In this document: positions 1-7,337 of the stretch, piece after piece
Layout: each line of letters opens with the position of its first letter
How positions within the stretch are numbered: position 1 is the first letter of the stretch
Source of the DNA: an uncultured Bacteroidales bacterium
GTDB lineage: Bacteria > Bacteroidota > Bacteroidia > Bacteroidales > Muribaculaceae
Assembly (NCBI GenBank): GCA_902762385.1
Contig: CACWNQ010000005.1
Coordinates: forward strand, 1-64,000
DNA: 64,000 nucleotides
Direction of reading: 5' to 3'
The notes under the pieces: model-generated
The model's input: the letters and a program-made list of their open reading frames with translations, nothing else
Told to the model about the DNA's origin: nothing
The model's database searches: none
Translations under genes and position numbers: made by a program

Positions 1-48
1 TTTGTGGCGATTATTCATGGCAAATCAAAGGAATGTTGTTTTTTGTTG

Positions 49-56
49 TATATTTG
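49..56 (+). promoter_or_regulatory. Promoter -7 element for the 81-1319 gene
   Basis: TATATTTG matches the Bacteroidetes TAnnTTTG element. No clear TTTG lies 24 bases upstream. The predicted transcription start near 60 lies downstream of the possible ATG at 33, which supports the ATG at 81 as the real start. Confidence 0.5.
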
Positions 57-80
57 CGGCGAACAAAAACCCAACTGATT

Positions 81-1319
81 ATGAAAAGAATTTATCTATT
101 ATTATTTCTGGGGTTGCTTGCAGCAGCAACCCATGCACAAATTCCACAAGTTTCCGATCCGCATTGCGCCTATTGCAATGTGAATCTAAAAACTGGGGAA
201 GCACACAAGAGCTCATGCCCCTATTATGAGGCGCCAAAAGAGGAAGAATCATCATCTTACAGCTCATCATCAGTTACAAGCTCAGCAAAGTTGAAAGACC
301 ATGAGCCTCTTCCCGAGGTAAAAAGCAGGCTGGACGTTTCGCCCGACATATATCGCTTAATGTATCAAGCCGGTGATAGAGAGCACATGACTACATGTCC
401 TGCTTGTGGAAGTGTGGCTCATGAGGGATGGTGCACCCTTGCCATCTTTCAGAAGATGGCCAATGAAGCGAAGGCCAAAGCATTAGCGGCAACCACACCC
501 GAAGAACGCAGAAAGGCGATCATCGGTTTTCATGTTTGTGAGGACAATTTGCTTGAATCCTTTGAATATAACTTGGCCAAATTTCGTAGAGAACGGGAAG
601 AAGCCAGGCAAAAGGAAAGAGAGCAAGCGCAGCAAAACACATCTCACGCTCCCGCTAGTTATCAGCACCTGTCGAGCGTAGACATCAAGAACGGCTATGA
701 CAAGAAAATCGGTTACGGCAATTGGGCCACAGCCTATGGCAAGACATTCCCCGGCGGCGAGGAGATGTGGGTTCTCTATGATCAAGACGGCAACGAGGTG
801 GGACAATTCTCAAAGATTGAGACTGCTCAGATACCTGACGCTTTGGATGTCTTTATCGTGCGAGACCTCAACGGCAAATGGGGTGTTTACAACGCTGGCG
901 GTTACGCAATAGTTGAACCGATATATGAAAGTGTTAAGGTGCTTATAGCTCGCGGCAATGGCGAACCCAGAGAGTTTTATGATGTGACACAGCGCGACGG
1001 ACAAGGAATGTTGCGTCATGGCATAATTAATGGTTCTATTGTAAGCGGTGACAATCGTACTATCCCTTGCGCGTGCGACCGCATTGAGCTGATTGACCGC
1101 AGCCCTTCAAATCGCGGTGTTCTGGCAAAAATTACAGTTGACGGAGGCATAGGCATTATGGATGCCGACAGTTTCACGCGTCGCGGTATGTATTTCATCG
1201 CTGGCGACGGCAACAGTCTAGGAGCCTATGATGCCGAGACAATGGAAGAAATTGTCTCTCCTGGCAGCGGCAAAACTTTAGACCAAGTGCGCAACATACT
1301 TGACAAGCGCGACCGATAA
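81..1319 (+). CDS. Secreted protein with two CCHC cysteine clusters and a WG-like repeat
   Basis: Protein of 412 residues with a signal peptide (MKRIYLLLF through THAQ, cleavage near residue 20). Two cysteine/histidine clusters follow: C29-x2-C32-x9-H42-x3-C46 and C106-x2-C109-x4-H114-x3-C118, which look able to bind a metal. A charged helical stretch covers roughly residues 120-190. The C-terminal half holds a WG-like repeat (NGKWGVYN, then IVEPIYESV). I do not recognise a named family beyond WG-repeat proteins, and the function is unknown. An ATG at 33 is in frame, but it precedes the predicted transcription start and the signal peptide begins cleanly at 81. The gene stands alone and converges on hutU across a terminator hairpin. 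Confidence 0.8.
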   Translation: MKRIYLLLFLGLLAAATHAQIPQVSDPHCAYCNVNLKTGEAHKSSCPYYEAPKEEESSSYSSSSVTSSAKLKDHEPLPEVKSRLDVSPDIYRLMYQAGDREHMTTCPACGSVAHEGWCTLAIFQKMANEAKAKALAATTPEERRKAIIGFHVCEDNLLESFEYNLAKFRREREEARQKEREQAQQNTSHAPASYQHLSSVDIKNGYDKKIGYGNWATAYGKTFPGGEEMWVLYDQDGNEVGQFSKIETAQIPDALDVFIVRDLNGKWGVYNAGGYAIVEPIYESVKVLIARGNGEPREFYDVTQRDGQGMLRHGIINGSIVSGDNRTIPCACDRIELIDRSPSNRGVLAKITVDGGIGIMDADSFTRRGMYFIAGDGNSLGAYDAETMEEIVSPGSGKTLDQVRNILDKRDR

Positions 1320-1346
1320 GGGGAAACGGCACTTAAGATAAATAAT

Positions 1347-1390
1347 GACCGCCACCAGGATTGTTCCTGATGGCGGTCGTTATGTTTAGT
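1347..1390. terminator. Terminator hairpin between convergent genes
   Basis: An 8-bp stem (GACCGCCA/TGGCGGTC) continues after one mismatch as CAGGA/TCCTG around a TTGT loop. On the plus strand a T-rich stretch (GTTTAGTCTTTTTT) follows. It lies between the stops of the 81-1319 gene and hutU and may serve both strands. Confidence 0.7.
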
Positions 1391-1404
1391 CTTTTTTCGG
1401 AGAA

Positions 1405-3405
1405 TTAATCTTCAAGTAAAGCGTCGTCGACGAGATTGGGCATGGTTACCTGGAGGCCTGGGGTGCGCTTCATCTCGCGGCGGATGGCGTCCATTGAGCC
1501 ACCATTGCGAGCCCAAGAACGACGTGCAATGCCGTTGTTAACGTCCCACAGGAGCATCTGGCGGATGCGACGGTCGGCTTCATCGCTACCGTCGATTACC
1601 ATACCGAAGCCACCATTGATGACCTCGCCCCAACCAACACCGCCACCGTTGTGCAGGCTCACCCATGTAGCACCGCGGAAGGCATCGCCAATCACGTTGT
1701 GAACAGCCATGTCGGCGCAGAACTGCGAGCCGTCGTAGATGTTGCTGGTCTCGCGGAATGGCGAGTCGGTGCCACTCACGTCGTGGTGGTCACGGCCAAG
1801 CACTACAGGTGCTTTGAGCTCGCCGCGGCGAATAGCGTCGTTGAAAGCCAAGGCAATCTTGGTGCGGCCTTCGCAGTCGGCATAGAGGATACGGGCTTGC
1901 GAACCCACTACGAGGTGGTTCTTGCCAGCCTCACGAATCCAGTGCAGGTTGTCGGCAAGTTGTCCCTTGATATCGTCGGTCACGGTGCTCATCATGCCGT
2001 CGAGCACTTCGGCAGCGAGGCGGTCGGTAACTTCCAGGTCGTGAGGATCGCACGAGGTGCAAACCCAGCGGAAAGGACCGAAGCCATAGTCGAAGAACAT
2101 TGGGCCCATGATATCCTGCACGTAGCTAGGATAGCGGAAGTGAGTCTCATCCTTCATGATGTCGGCGCCAGCGCGGCTTGCCATGAGCATGAAGGCGTTG
2201 CCGTAGTCGAAGAAGTACATGCCGTCGGCAGTCAAGCGGTTGATGGCAGCCACTTGGCGACGCAGTGATTCAAATACACACTCCTTGAAGCGGTCGGGCT
2301 CCTCGGCCATCATGCGCTTCGACTCCTCGAGGCTGTAGCCCACTGGATAGTAGCCACCGGCATAGGGATTGTGGAGCGAAGTTTGATCGCTACCCAAGTC
2401 AACATGGATACCTTCGTCGGCAAGACGCTCCCATAGGTCAACCACGTTGCCCACGTAGGCCATAGAAACGACTTTCTTCTCCTCAACAGCCTTGCGAATT
2501 GCTGGAATGAGTTCGTCGAGGTTCTCGTGTAGTTCATCAACCCAACCCTGGTCGTAGCGTTTGCGTGCTGCGAGGGGATTGATTTCGGCTGTAACGCTCA
2601 CTACACCAGCGATGTTACCAGCCTTGGGCTGAGCACCACTCATGCCGCCAAGACCTGCAGTAACGAACAATGGGATGCGCTTCTCGCGCTCATCGCCCAT
2701 AACCTTGCGGGCTGCATTGAGCACTGTGATAGTGGTGCCATGCACGATGCCTTGAGGGCCAATGTACATGTAAGAGCCGGCTGTCATCTGACCATATTGG
2801 CTAACACCGAGTGCATTCATGCGCTCCCAGTCGTCGGGCTTGCTGTAGTTGGGGATTACCATACCGTTGGTAACAACCACGCGTGGAGCGTCCTTGTGCG
2901 ATGGGAACAGACCCAGTGGGTGACCGCTGTACATCACGAGAGTTTGCTCGTCGGTCATCTCGCTCAAGTATTTCATCACGAGGCGATACTGTGCCCAGTT
3001 CTGGAACACGGCACCATTGCCACCGTAGGTGATGAGCTCATGAGGATGCTGAGCTACGGCCTTGTCGAGGTTGTTCTGAATCATCATCATGATAGCGGCT
3101 GCCTGACGGCTACGATGAGGATAGTCGTCGATGGGACGAGCCTTCATCTCATAGCGTGGACGCAGACGATACATATAGATTCGGCCATACTTCTCAAGCT
3201 CCTCGCGGAACTCGGGTAGGAGAGTGGCGTGGTGCTTAGCGGGGAAGTAGCGCAGAGCGTTGCGCAGAGCGAGCTTCTTCTCCTCAGGGTTGAGAATGTC
3301 CTTGCGCTTGGGCGCATGGTTAATCTCGGTGTCATAGGGCATTGGTTCGGGTAGAACGTCGGGTATTCCAGCCCTAATGTCGGCGATGAATTCTTCTCTT
3401 GTCAT
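1405..3405 (-). CDS. hutU: Urocanate hydratase (urocanase)
   Basis: Converts urocanate to 4-imidazolone-5-propionate, the second step of histidine breakdown, using tightly bound NAD+ as an electrophile. At 666 residues it is longer than the roughly 550-residue Pseudomonas enzyme, as expected for the longer Bacteroidetes form. Visible family motifs are GGNGAVFQNW (residues 128-137), the glycine-rich GLGGMSGAQ NAD-binding segment (251-259), the VCTSCDPHD catalytic-cysteine region (C449, C452) and SGTDSPFRET (544-553). It is the last gene of folD-ftcD-hutU, 58 bases after ftcD. No hutH or hutI is present in this window, so the other steps must be encoded elsewhere. Confidence 0.97.
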   Translation of the reverse strand: MTREEFIADIRAGIPDVLPEPMPYDTEINHAPKRKDILNPEEKKLALRNALRYFPAKHHATLLPEFREELEKYGRIYMYRLRPRYEMKARPIDDYPHRSRQAAAIMMMIQNNLDKAVAQHPHELITYGGNGAVFQNWAQYRLVMKYLSEMTDEQTLVMYSGHPLGLFPSHKDAPRVVVTNGMVIPNYSKPDDWERMNALGVSQYGQMTAGSYMYIGPQGIVHGTTITVLNAARKVMGDEREKRIPLFVTAGLGGMSGAQPKAGNIAGVVSVTAEINPLAARKRYDQGWVDELHENLDELIPAIRKAVEEKKVVSMAYVGNVVDLWERLADEGIHVDLGSDQTSLHNPYAGGYYPVGYSLEESKRMMAEEPDRFKECVFESLRRQVAAINRLTADGMYFFDYGNAFMLMASRAGADIMKDETHFRYPSYVQDIMGPMFFDYGFGPFRWVCTSCDPHDLEVTDRLAAEVLDGMMSTVTDDIKGQLADNLHWIREAGKNHLVVGSQARILYADCEGRTKIALAFNDAIRRGELKAPVVLGRDHHDVSGTDSPFRETSNIYDGSQFCADMAVHNVIGDAFRGATWVSLHNGGGVGWGEVINGGFGMVIDGSDEADRRIRQMLLWDVNNGIARRSWARNGGSMDAIRREMKRTPGLQVTMPNLVDDALLED

Positions 3406-3416
3406 TTTTTATAATT

Positions 3417-3459
3417 TACTGGAAGTTCTAGAAATTCTAGATTGACTAGATATTCTAGA
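3417..3459. repeat. CTAGA array with 9-bp period
   Basis: Units TACTGGA, TTCTAGA, TTCTAGA, GACTAGA and TTCTAGA start at 3417, 3426, 3435, 3444 and 3453, exactly 9 bases apart with two variable bases between them. The array fills the ftcD-hutU spacer. Its function is unknown. Confidence 0.85.
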
Positions 3460-3463
3460 TTAT

Positions 3464-5155
3464 TTATAATTTTGTTTCTACGATAGCGGTGATGTCGGCC
3501 TCTTCGGCATTGGCCTTCTTGATGAGCTCGTTGGCTTCGGCGATAAGTGCGTCGGCAATTGAGCGGTCCTTGAGAGAACCGGCATTAATCTTCACGTTCA
3601 TGCCAGCGCCGAGTACTGCTGCACGTGCGGCGAGAACGCCCACGCCAGCGTCGCTAACGCTGTTGGGGTTACCTTCCATAACCATTGCGCGGCAAATCTC
3701 AAACACCTTCATCGACTCTTTCATGGTGCGCAGGGGCACTTGAGCGGCATAGAGAGTGGCGTCTTGTATGGCAGCGCTGCGGGCAGCCTTGTCCTCGTCG
3801 GTCTTTTTGGGCATACCGAATGCAGCCATGATGCGGTTGAAGGCTTCGGTGTCCTCGTCAACGAGGTGGAGAAGTTCCTTAGCGATAGCTTGACCCTTGT
3901 CGGCCCACTCGCTGAACTCCTGCCAGCGGTCGTCCCAACCGGGCTTGTGGCTTGAGAGGTTGGCAACCATAGTTCCGAGTGAAGCACCCAGAGCGCCCAT
4001 ATAGGCCGAAATGGTGCCACCACCAGGAGCTGGTGACTCGCGCGAGGTCTCCTCGGCAAAACCAGTGACGGTTAGGTCAACGAGCTTGCTTGCGCTGTCG
4101 TCCTGTATCATGTACTCAATAACTTTCTCCTTGGGGTCGAATGGCTTAAGGTCATCAAGACCCAGCGAATGGATGGCAATCTCGATGATGTCGCCCTCGG
4201 GGATACCAGTAGAGCGATGCTGCTTCTCGAGGAAGTACTTACCAGCCTCGATAAGACAACGCTTGGGCAGCAAGCCAACAATCTCGGTACCAGTGACGCG
4301 GATGCCGCGATTCTGAGCGCAACGGCTAACCTCGTCGAATGCCACGTGAAGTGGGGTAGTGTTGATGTCGGTGATGTTCATCGACACCTGTGCAATCTTA
4401 TATTCGTCGATGTACCAGCCAATAGCCTTGGTGCCTTTGAGGGTTCCAGGCTGCATGATGGTATTGCCGTTCTCGTCCTTCTTAGGAGTGCCAGTGATGG
4501 GGTTGCCCTCACGCACGGGACGTCCCTTCTCGCGAACGTCGAACGCGATGGCGTTGGCACGGCGGGTACTGGTTGTGTTCAGGTTAAAGTTGGTTGCAAT
4601 GAGGAAGTCGCGTGCGCCAACAGCTGTGCAGCCAGTGCGGGCAACTTGCTCGTCGATGGGGCGTGCACCAAAGTCTGGGGCACCGTCTTTGCTTACCAGT
4701 TTCTCGGCAAGCGCTTCATACTCGCCCTTGCGGCAAACTGCCAAGTTGCGGCGCTCAGGAGTGAACGCTGCTGCTTCGTAGCAGTAGCAGGGGATTCCAG
4801 CCTCGTTTGCGATGCGCTCAGCGAGCTTGCGAGCCAGCTCGGCACACTCCTCGAGGGTGATACCTGCAATAGGGATAAGTGGGCACACGTCGGTGGCACC
4901 CATGCGTGGGTGAGCACCATGATGCTGACGCATGTCGATGAGTTCGCCTGCGCGCTTTACTGCGTGGAATGCAGTCTCCACTACGTCTTCGGGGCTACCT
5001 ACGAATGTCACCACTGTGCGATTAGTTGCCTCACCTGGATCCACGTCGAGCAGTTTCACACCTTTAGCCTGGCGAATAACGTCGGTAATTTGGTTAATCA
5101 CGTCCATGTTGCGGCCCTCACTAAAGTTGGGCACGCATTCAATAAGTCGGTTCAT
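3464..5155 (-). CDS. ftcD: Bifunctional glutamate formimidoyltransferase / formimidoyl-THF cyclodeaminase
   Basis: Transfers the formimino group of formiminoglutamate to tetrahydrofolate, then releases ammonia to give 5,10-methenyl-THF. At 563 residues it is a full fusion comparable to the mammalian 541-residue enzyme. The formiminotransferase half (about 1-330) opens with CVPNFSEGRN and holds MRQHHGAHPRMGATD with H82, the position of the mammalian catalytic histidine. The cyclodeaminase half (about 350-563) carries SPAPGGGTISAYMGALGA. Many Bacteroides relatives encode the cyclodeaminase as a separate gene, but here it is fused. It is the middle gene of the operon, and its product is the substrate of the upstream gene's enzyme FolD. 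Confidence 0.96.
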   Translation of the reverse strand: MNRLIECVPNFSEGRNMDVINQITDVIRQAKGVKLLDVDPGEATNRTVVTFVGSPEDVVETAFHAVKRAGELIDMRQHHGAHPRMGATDVCPLIPIAGITLEECAELARKLAERIANEAGIPCYCYEAAAFTPERRNLAVCRKGEYEALAEKLVSKDGAPDFGARPIDEQVARTGCTAVGARDFLIATNFNLNTTSTRRANAIAFDVREKGRPVREGNPITGTPKKDENGNTIMQPGTLKGTKAIGWYIDEYKIAQVSMNITDINTTPLHVAFDEVSRCAQNRGIRVTGTEIVGLLPKRCLIEAGKYFLEKQHRSTGIPEGDIIEIAIHSLGLDDLKPFDPKEKVIEYMIQDDSASKLVDLTVTGFAEETSRESPAPGGGTISAYMGALGASLGTMVANLSSHKPGWDDRWQEFSEWADKGQAIAKELLHLVDEDTEAFNRIMAAFGMPKKTDEDKAARSAAIQDATLYAAQVPLRTMKESMKVFEICRAMVMEGNPNSVSDAGVGVLAARAAVLGAGMNVKINAGSLKDRSIADALIAEANELIKKANAEEADITAIVETKL

Positions 5156-5197
5156 GTTGTTTTTTAGGTTGTTTTATTGTTAATTGTTTTTGATTTT

Positions 5198-5240
5198 TTC
5201 TAGATGGACTAGAGGCTCTGGAAGTTCTAGATAATCTAGA
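5198..5240. repeat. CTAGA array with 9-bp period
   Basis: Units TTCTAGA, GACTAGA, CTCTGGA, TTCTAGA and ATCTAGA start at 5198, 5207, 5216, 5225 and 5234, again exactly 9 bases apart. The array sits in the folD-ftcD spacer of the operon that also carries the array at 3417. Confidence 0.85.
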
Positions 5241-5250
5241 TTGTGCCTTG

Positions 5251-6129
5251 TTAATAGGCTCTTCCAGTTGCTGCCAACAGGGTGTTGTGCATGAGCGAGA
5301 CGATGGTCATGGGGCCAACGCCGCCGGGCACGGGAGTGATGTAGCTACACTTGGGGGCAACGTGCTCAAAATCCACGTCGCCACACAGGCGCCAGCCACG
5401 CTCGCGAGTTGAGTCCTCGACACGGGTGGTGCCCACGTCGATAACCACGGCACCTTCCTTCACCATGTCTTCCTTGACAAATTCAGGACTGCCTAGGGCT
5501 GCAATCAGAATGTCGGCCTGGAGGCACATTTCCTTGATGTTAGGAGTTGCGCTGTGGCACACCGTAACGGTGCAGTTGCCAGGGGTGGCTTTCTGCATGA
5601 GCATGTTGGCTATGGGCTTGCCCACGATGTTGCTTCGACCCAGCACCACGCAGTGCTTGCCGCGCGTCTCGATGCCGTAGCGATCGAGCAGCATCACGAT
5701 TCCCGATGGAGTTGCAGGCTTGAAGCATGGCAGACCAATAGTCATGCGGCCCACGTTCACGGGGTGGAAACCGTCGACGTCCTTACGGTAGTCGATAGCC
5801 TCAATCACTGCCTCCTCGTCGATGTGCTTGGGTAATGGCAGTTGCACGATGAAGCCGTCAACGCCCTTATCTTCATTTAGTTCTTTAATCTTTGCAATGA
5901 GTTCTTCTTGTGTAACTGTGTCGTCCATGCGGATGAGCGACGACTCAAAACCACACTGTTCGCAAGCTTTGGTCTTAGATGCCATGTAGCTCTCGCTGCC
6001 ACCATCGTGGCCAACGAGTACACCCACTAGGTTAGGACGACGGCCACCAGCGGCCACTATCTCTTTAACTTCGGCAGCAATCTCTTCTTTGATTTCGGCC
6101 GATATTTTCTTTCCGTCAATTAATTGCAT
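5251..6129 (-). CDS. folD: Bifunctional methylene-THF dehydrogenase / methenyl-THF cyclohydrolase
   Basis: Interconverts 5,10-methylene-, 5,10-methenyl- and 10-formyl-tetrahydrofolate with NADP(H) in the cytoplasm. The 292 residues match the family length. The catalytic YxxxK is Y48/K52 (SYMASKTKA). The family signatures [10 protein letters not shown] and the [11 protein letters not shown] segment are present, and the Rossmann part has [14 protein letters not shown]. It is first in the operon ahead of ftcD and hutU. Co-transcription makes sense because FtcD releases methenyl-THF, which FolD uses directly. The -7 element at 6153-6160 places the transcript start about 20 bases upstream of the ATG. 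Confidence 0.97.
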   Translation of the reverse strand: MQLIDGKKISAEIKEEIAAEVKEIVAAGGRRPNLVGVLVGHDGGSESYMASKTKACEQCGFESSLIRMDDTVTQEELIAKIKELNEDKGVDGFIVQLPLPKHIDEEAVIEAIDYRKDVDGFHPVNVGRMTIGLPCFKPATPSGIVMLLDRYGIETRGKHCVVLGRSNIVGKPIANMLMQKATPGNCTVTVCHSATPNIKEMCLQADILIAALGSPEFVKEDMVKEGAVVIDVGTTRVEDSTRERGWRLCGDVDFEHVAPKCSYITPVPGGVGPMTIVSLMHNTLLAATGRAY

Positions 6130-6152
6130 ATAGTTGTTTTATAATTAATGTG

Positions 6153-6160
6153 CAAAATTA
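6153..6160 (-). promoter_or_regulatory. Promoter -7 element of folD-ftcD-hutU
   Basis: On the minus strand the sequence is TAATTTTG, a full match to TAnnTTTG. No good TTTG lies 24 bases upstream. The start is predicted near 6149, giving a 5' leader of about 20 bases. Confidence 0.55.
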
Positions 6161-6225
6161 GTCAAAATTCAGATATCATCTATATATTATATACACTTTT
6201 AACGCATTTTTAAGGTTAATGAAAA

Positions 6226-6345
6226 GCAAAAAGCGCCTCGCAAACCACGAGACGCTCCTTGTTATCCAACCATTTTCACATCAAAGTATTGGCTGGGGGT
6301 AGTGCCCGAAGGATAGGCAATAAAAGCAACTGTTTCACTAGCAAG
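6226..6345 (-). ncRNA. Candidate small RNA ending in an intrinsic terminator
   Basis: On the minus strand a 9-bp hairpin (arms 6248-6256 and 6232-6240, one G-U pair) is followed by a U-run at 6228-6232, so a minus-strand transcript ends here. No minus-strand protein gene lies upstream that could own it. Just 5' of it is a second hairpin, CCAGCCA (6290-6296) with UGGUUGG (6266-6272), and before that a UGCC/GGCA stem (6303-6319). The 5' end is not defined because no convincing TAnnTTTG element was found. This could be a 6S-type or other housekeeping RNA, but I cannot assign a family from memory. Confidence 0.45.
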
Positions 6346-6470
6346 AAAAACTCTCTTAACATTAATTTTGTAAATAAATTACTGAAGTTTGCATTAAAAT
6401 TGCTAATTTCGCAGTTGATTATGTTGCAAAAGGCTTGTGAGAGCCCCAAATCCTTAAAAGAGTAAATGAC

Positions 6471-7193
6471 ATGAAACCTATAACTAATATACTGTTATTA
6501 TTGGCATTGGTGGCATATGTGTTCTTGCCATTGTTTGAAATATCTCTCGTGGGTAGTCTTACGGGCTTGCAGTTCACGGCTGGTATGATTACTGCCAACC
6601 TTAGTGCCTGGTTTACCAGTTTTTCGCTTATGCCCTTTGCCCTCATATTTCTTGCAATAGGTTTCAACTGTCTTAAGAACCGCTACTGGGGAATCCTGGT
6701 TGCGGTGTTGATTTTTGCTGTACTTTACTTTTTTACCACACTGACCAGTGTGTTTCAAGGGTTCTCGCTCGTGCATGACCCAGATGTTGCTGCCGATGGC
6801 GAGATGGTCGAGGGCATGCCCATTGTGGGAGTTGGAATAGGATATTACATCAGTTTTGTGTTTAGTGGACTGGCGTTTATCTCGGCACTGGTTTCGCTCA
6901 TGCCATTCAAGTTTAATAAGCGCCTAGAGGAGAGCATCGACCATCGCATAGGTAAGGGTTTTGAGTCGAGCAAGAAACATATATCGAAAGTGGGTCACGG
7001 CATTCAAGACGAGTTCCACAAAATAGGAAAGCACAAAAACGAGCGTGGTGCTAGGATTGAGAATGAAGAAGCGGTTGCCTCGGTGGAATCACCGGAATCA
7101 GTGGACTCACCTGACTCACCTGACTCACCTGACTCACCTGACTCCCCTGACTCACCTGACTCCCCTGACTCACCTGACTCAGTTGGTGGGTAA
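6471..7193 (+). CDS. Four-helix membrane protein with SPD-repeat tail
   Basis: Protein of 240 residues and no family I recognise. Hydrophobic segments at roughly 5-25, 42-66, 70-95 and 118-145 indicate four membrane helices. A charged cytoplasmic stretch rich in Lys and His follows, and the C-terminus consists of eight consecutive Ser-Pro-Asp triplets. The DNA under the tail is an almost perfect 9-bp tandem repeat, so its length may vary between strains. The gene stands alone between the candidate RNA and the antiporter. The function is unknown. Confidence 0.7.
   Translation: MKPITNILLLLALVAYVFLPLFEISLVGSLTGLQFTAGMITANLSAWFTSFSLMPFALIFLAIGFNCLKNRYWGILVAVLIFAVLYFFTTLTSVFQGFSLVHDPDVAADGEMVEGMPIVGVGIGYYISFVFSGLAFISALVSLMPFKFNKRLEESIDHRIGKGFESSKKHISKVGHGIQDEFHKIGKHKNERGARIENEEAVASVESPESVDSPDSPDSPDSPDSPDSPDSPDSPDSVGG
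7104..7184 (+). repeat. 9-bp tandem repeat coding for Ser-Pro-Asp
   Basis: Eight units of GACTCACCT or GACTCCCCT follow one another from 7104 to 7175, with a degenerate ninth. Two units share the same A-to-C change, which fits recent unit duplication. The repeat is in frame, so gain or loss of units preserves the reading frame. Confidence 0.9.
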
Positions 7194-7230
7194 TAGCTAA
7201 ATAGATTAATAAACAGTAAGTAAAAGAGCT

Positions 7231-7249
7231 CTCGTGTGTGATACACGAG
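7231..7249. terminator. Weak terminator-like hairpin
   Basis: A perfect 7-bp stem, CTCGTGT/ACACGAG, has a 5-base loop. On the minus strand it is followed by AGCTCTTTTAC, so it may end the antiporter transcript. No strong U-run follows on the plus strand. Confidence 0.4.
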
Positions 7250-7337
7250 TGCAAATTTAGTGTGTGTTGCTGAAAAGGAACAACATTAAAAAAACATGAA
7301 ATGGAACTTGATGCCCAGTAAGTTGGGTTAAGAAGTT

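Noticed and set aside
4169-5167. Open frame of 332 codons on the plus strand
   Set aside because: Antisense shadow of ftcD, which is certain from its motifs.
6259-6465. Small plus-strand open frame of 68 codons in the gap before 6471
   Set aside because: Composition is unlike a protein. The strand signals here are minus-strand hairpins and a terminator.
7104-7184. CRISPR-like short repeats
   Set aside because: Units are 9 bases without spacers and are in frame inside a gene. No cas genes are present.
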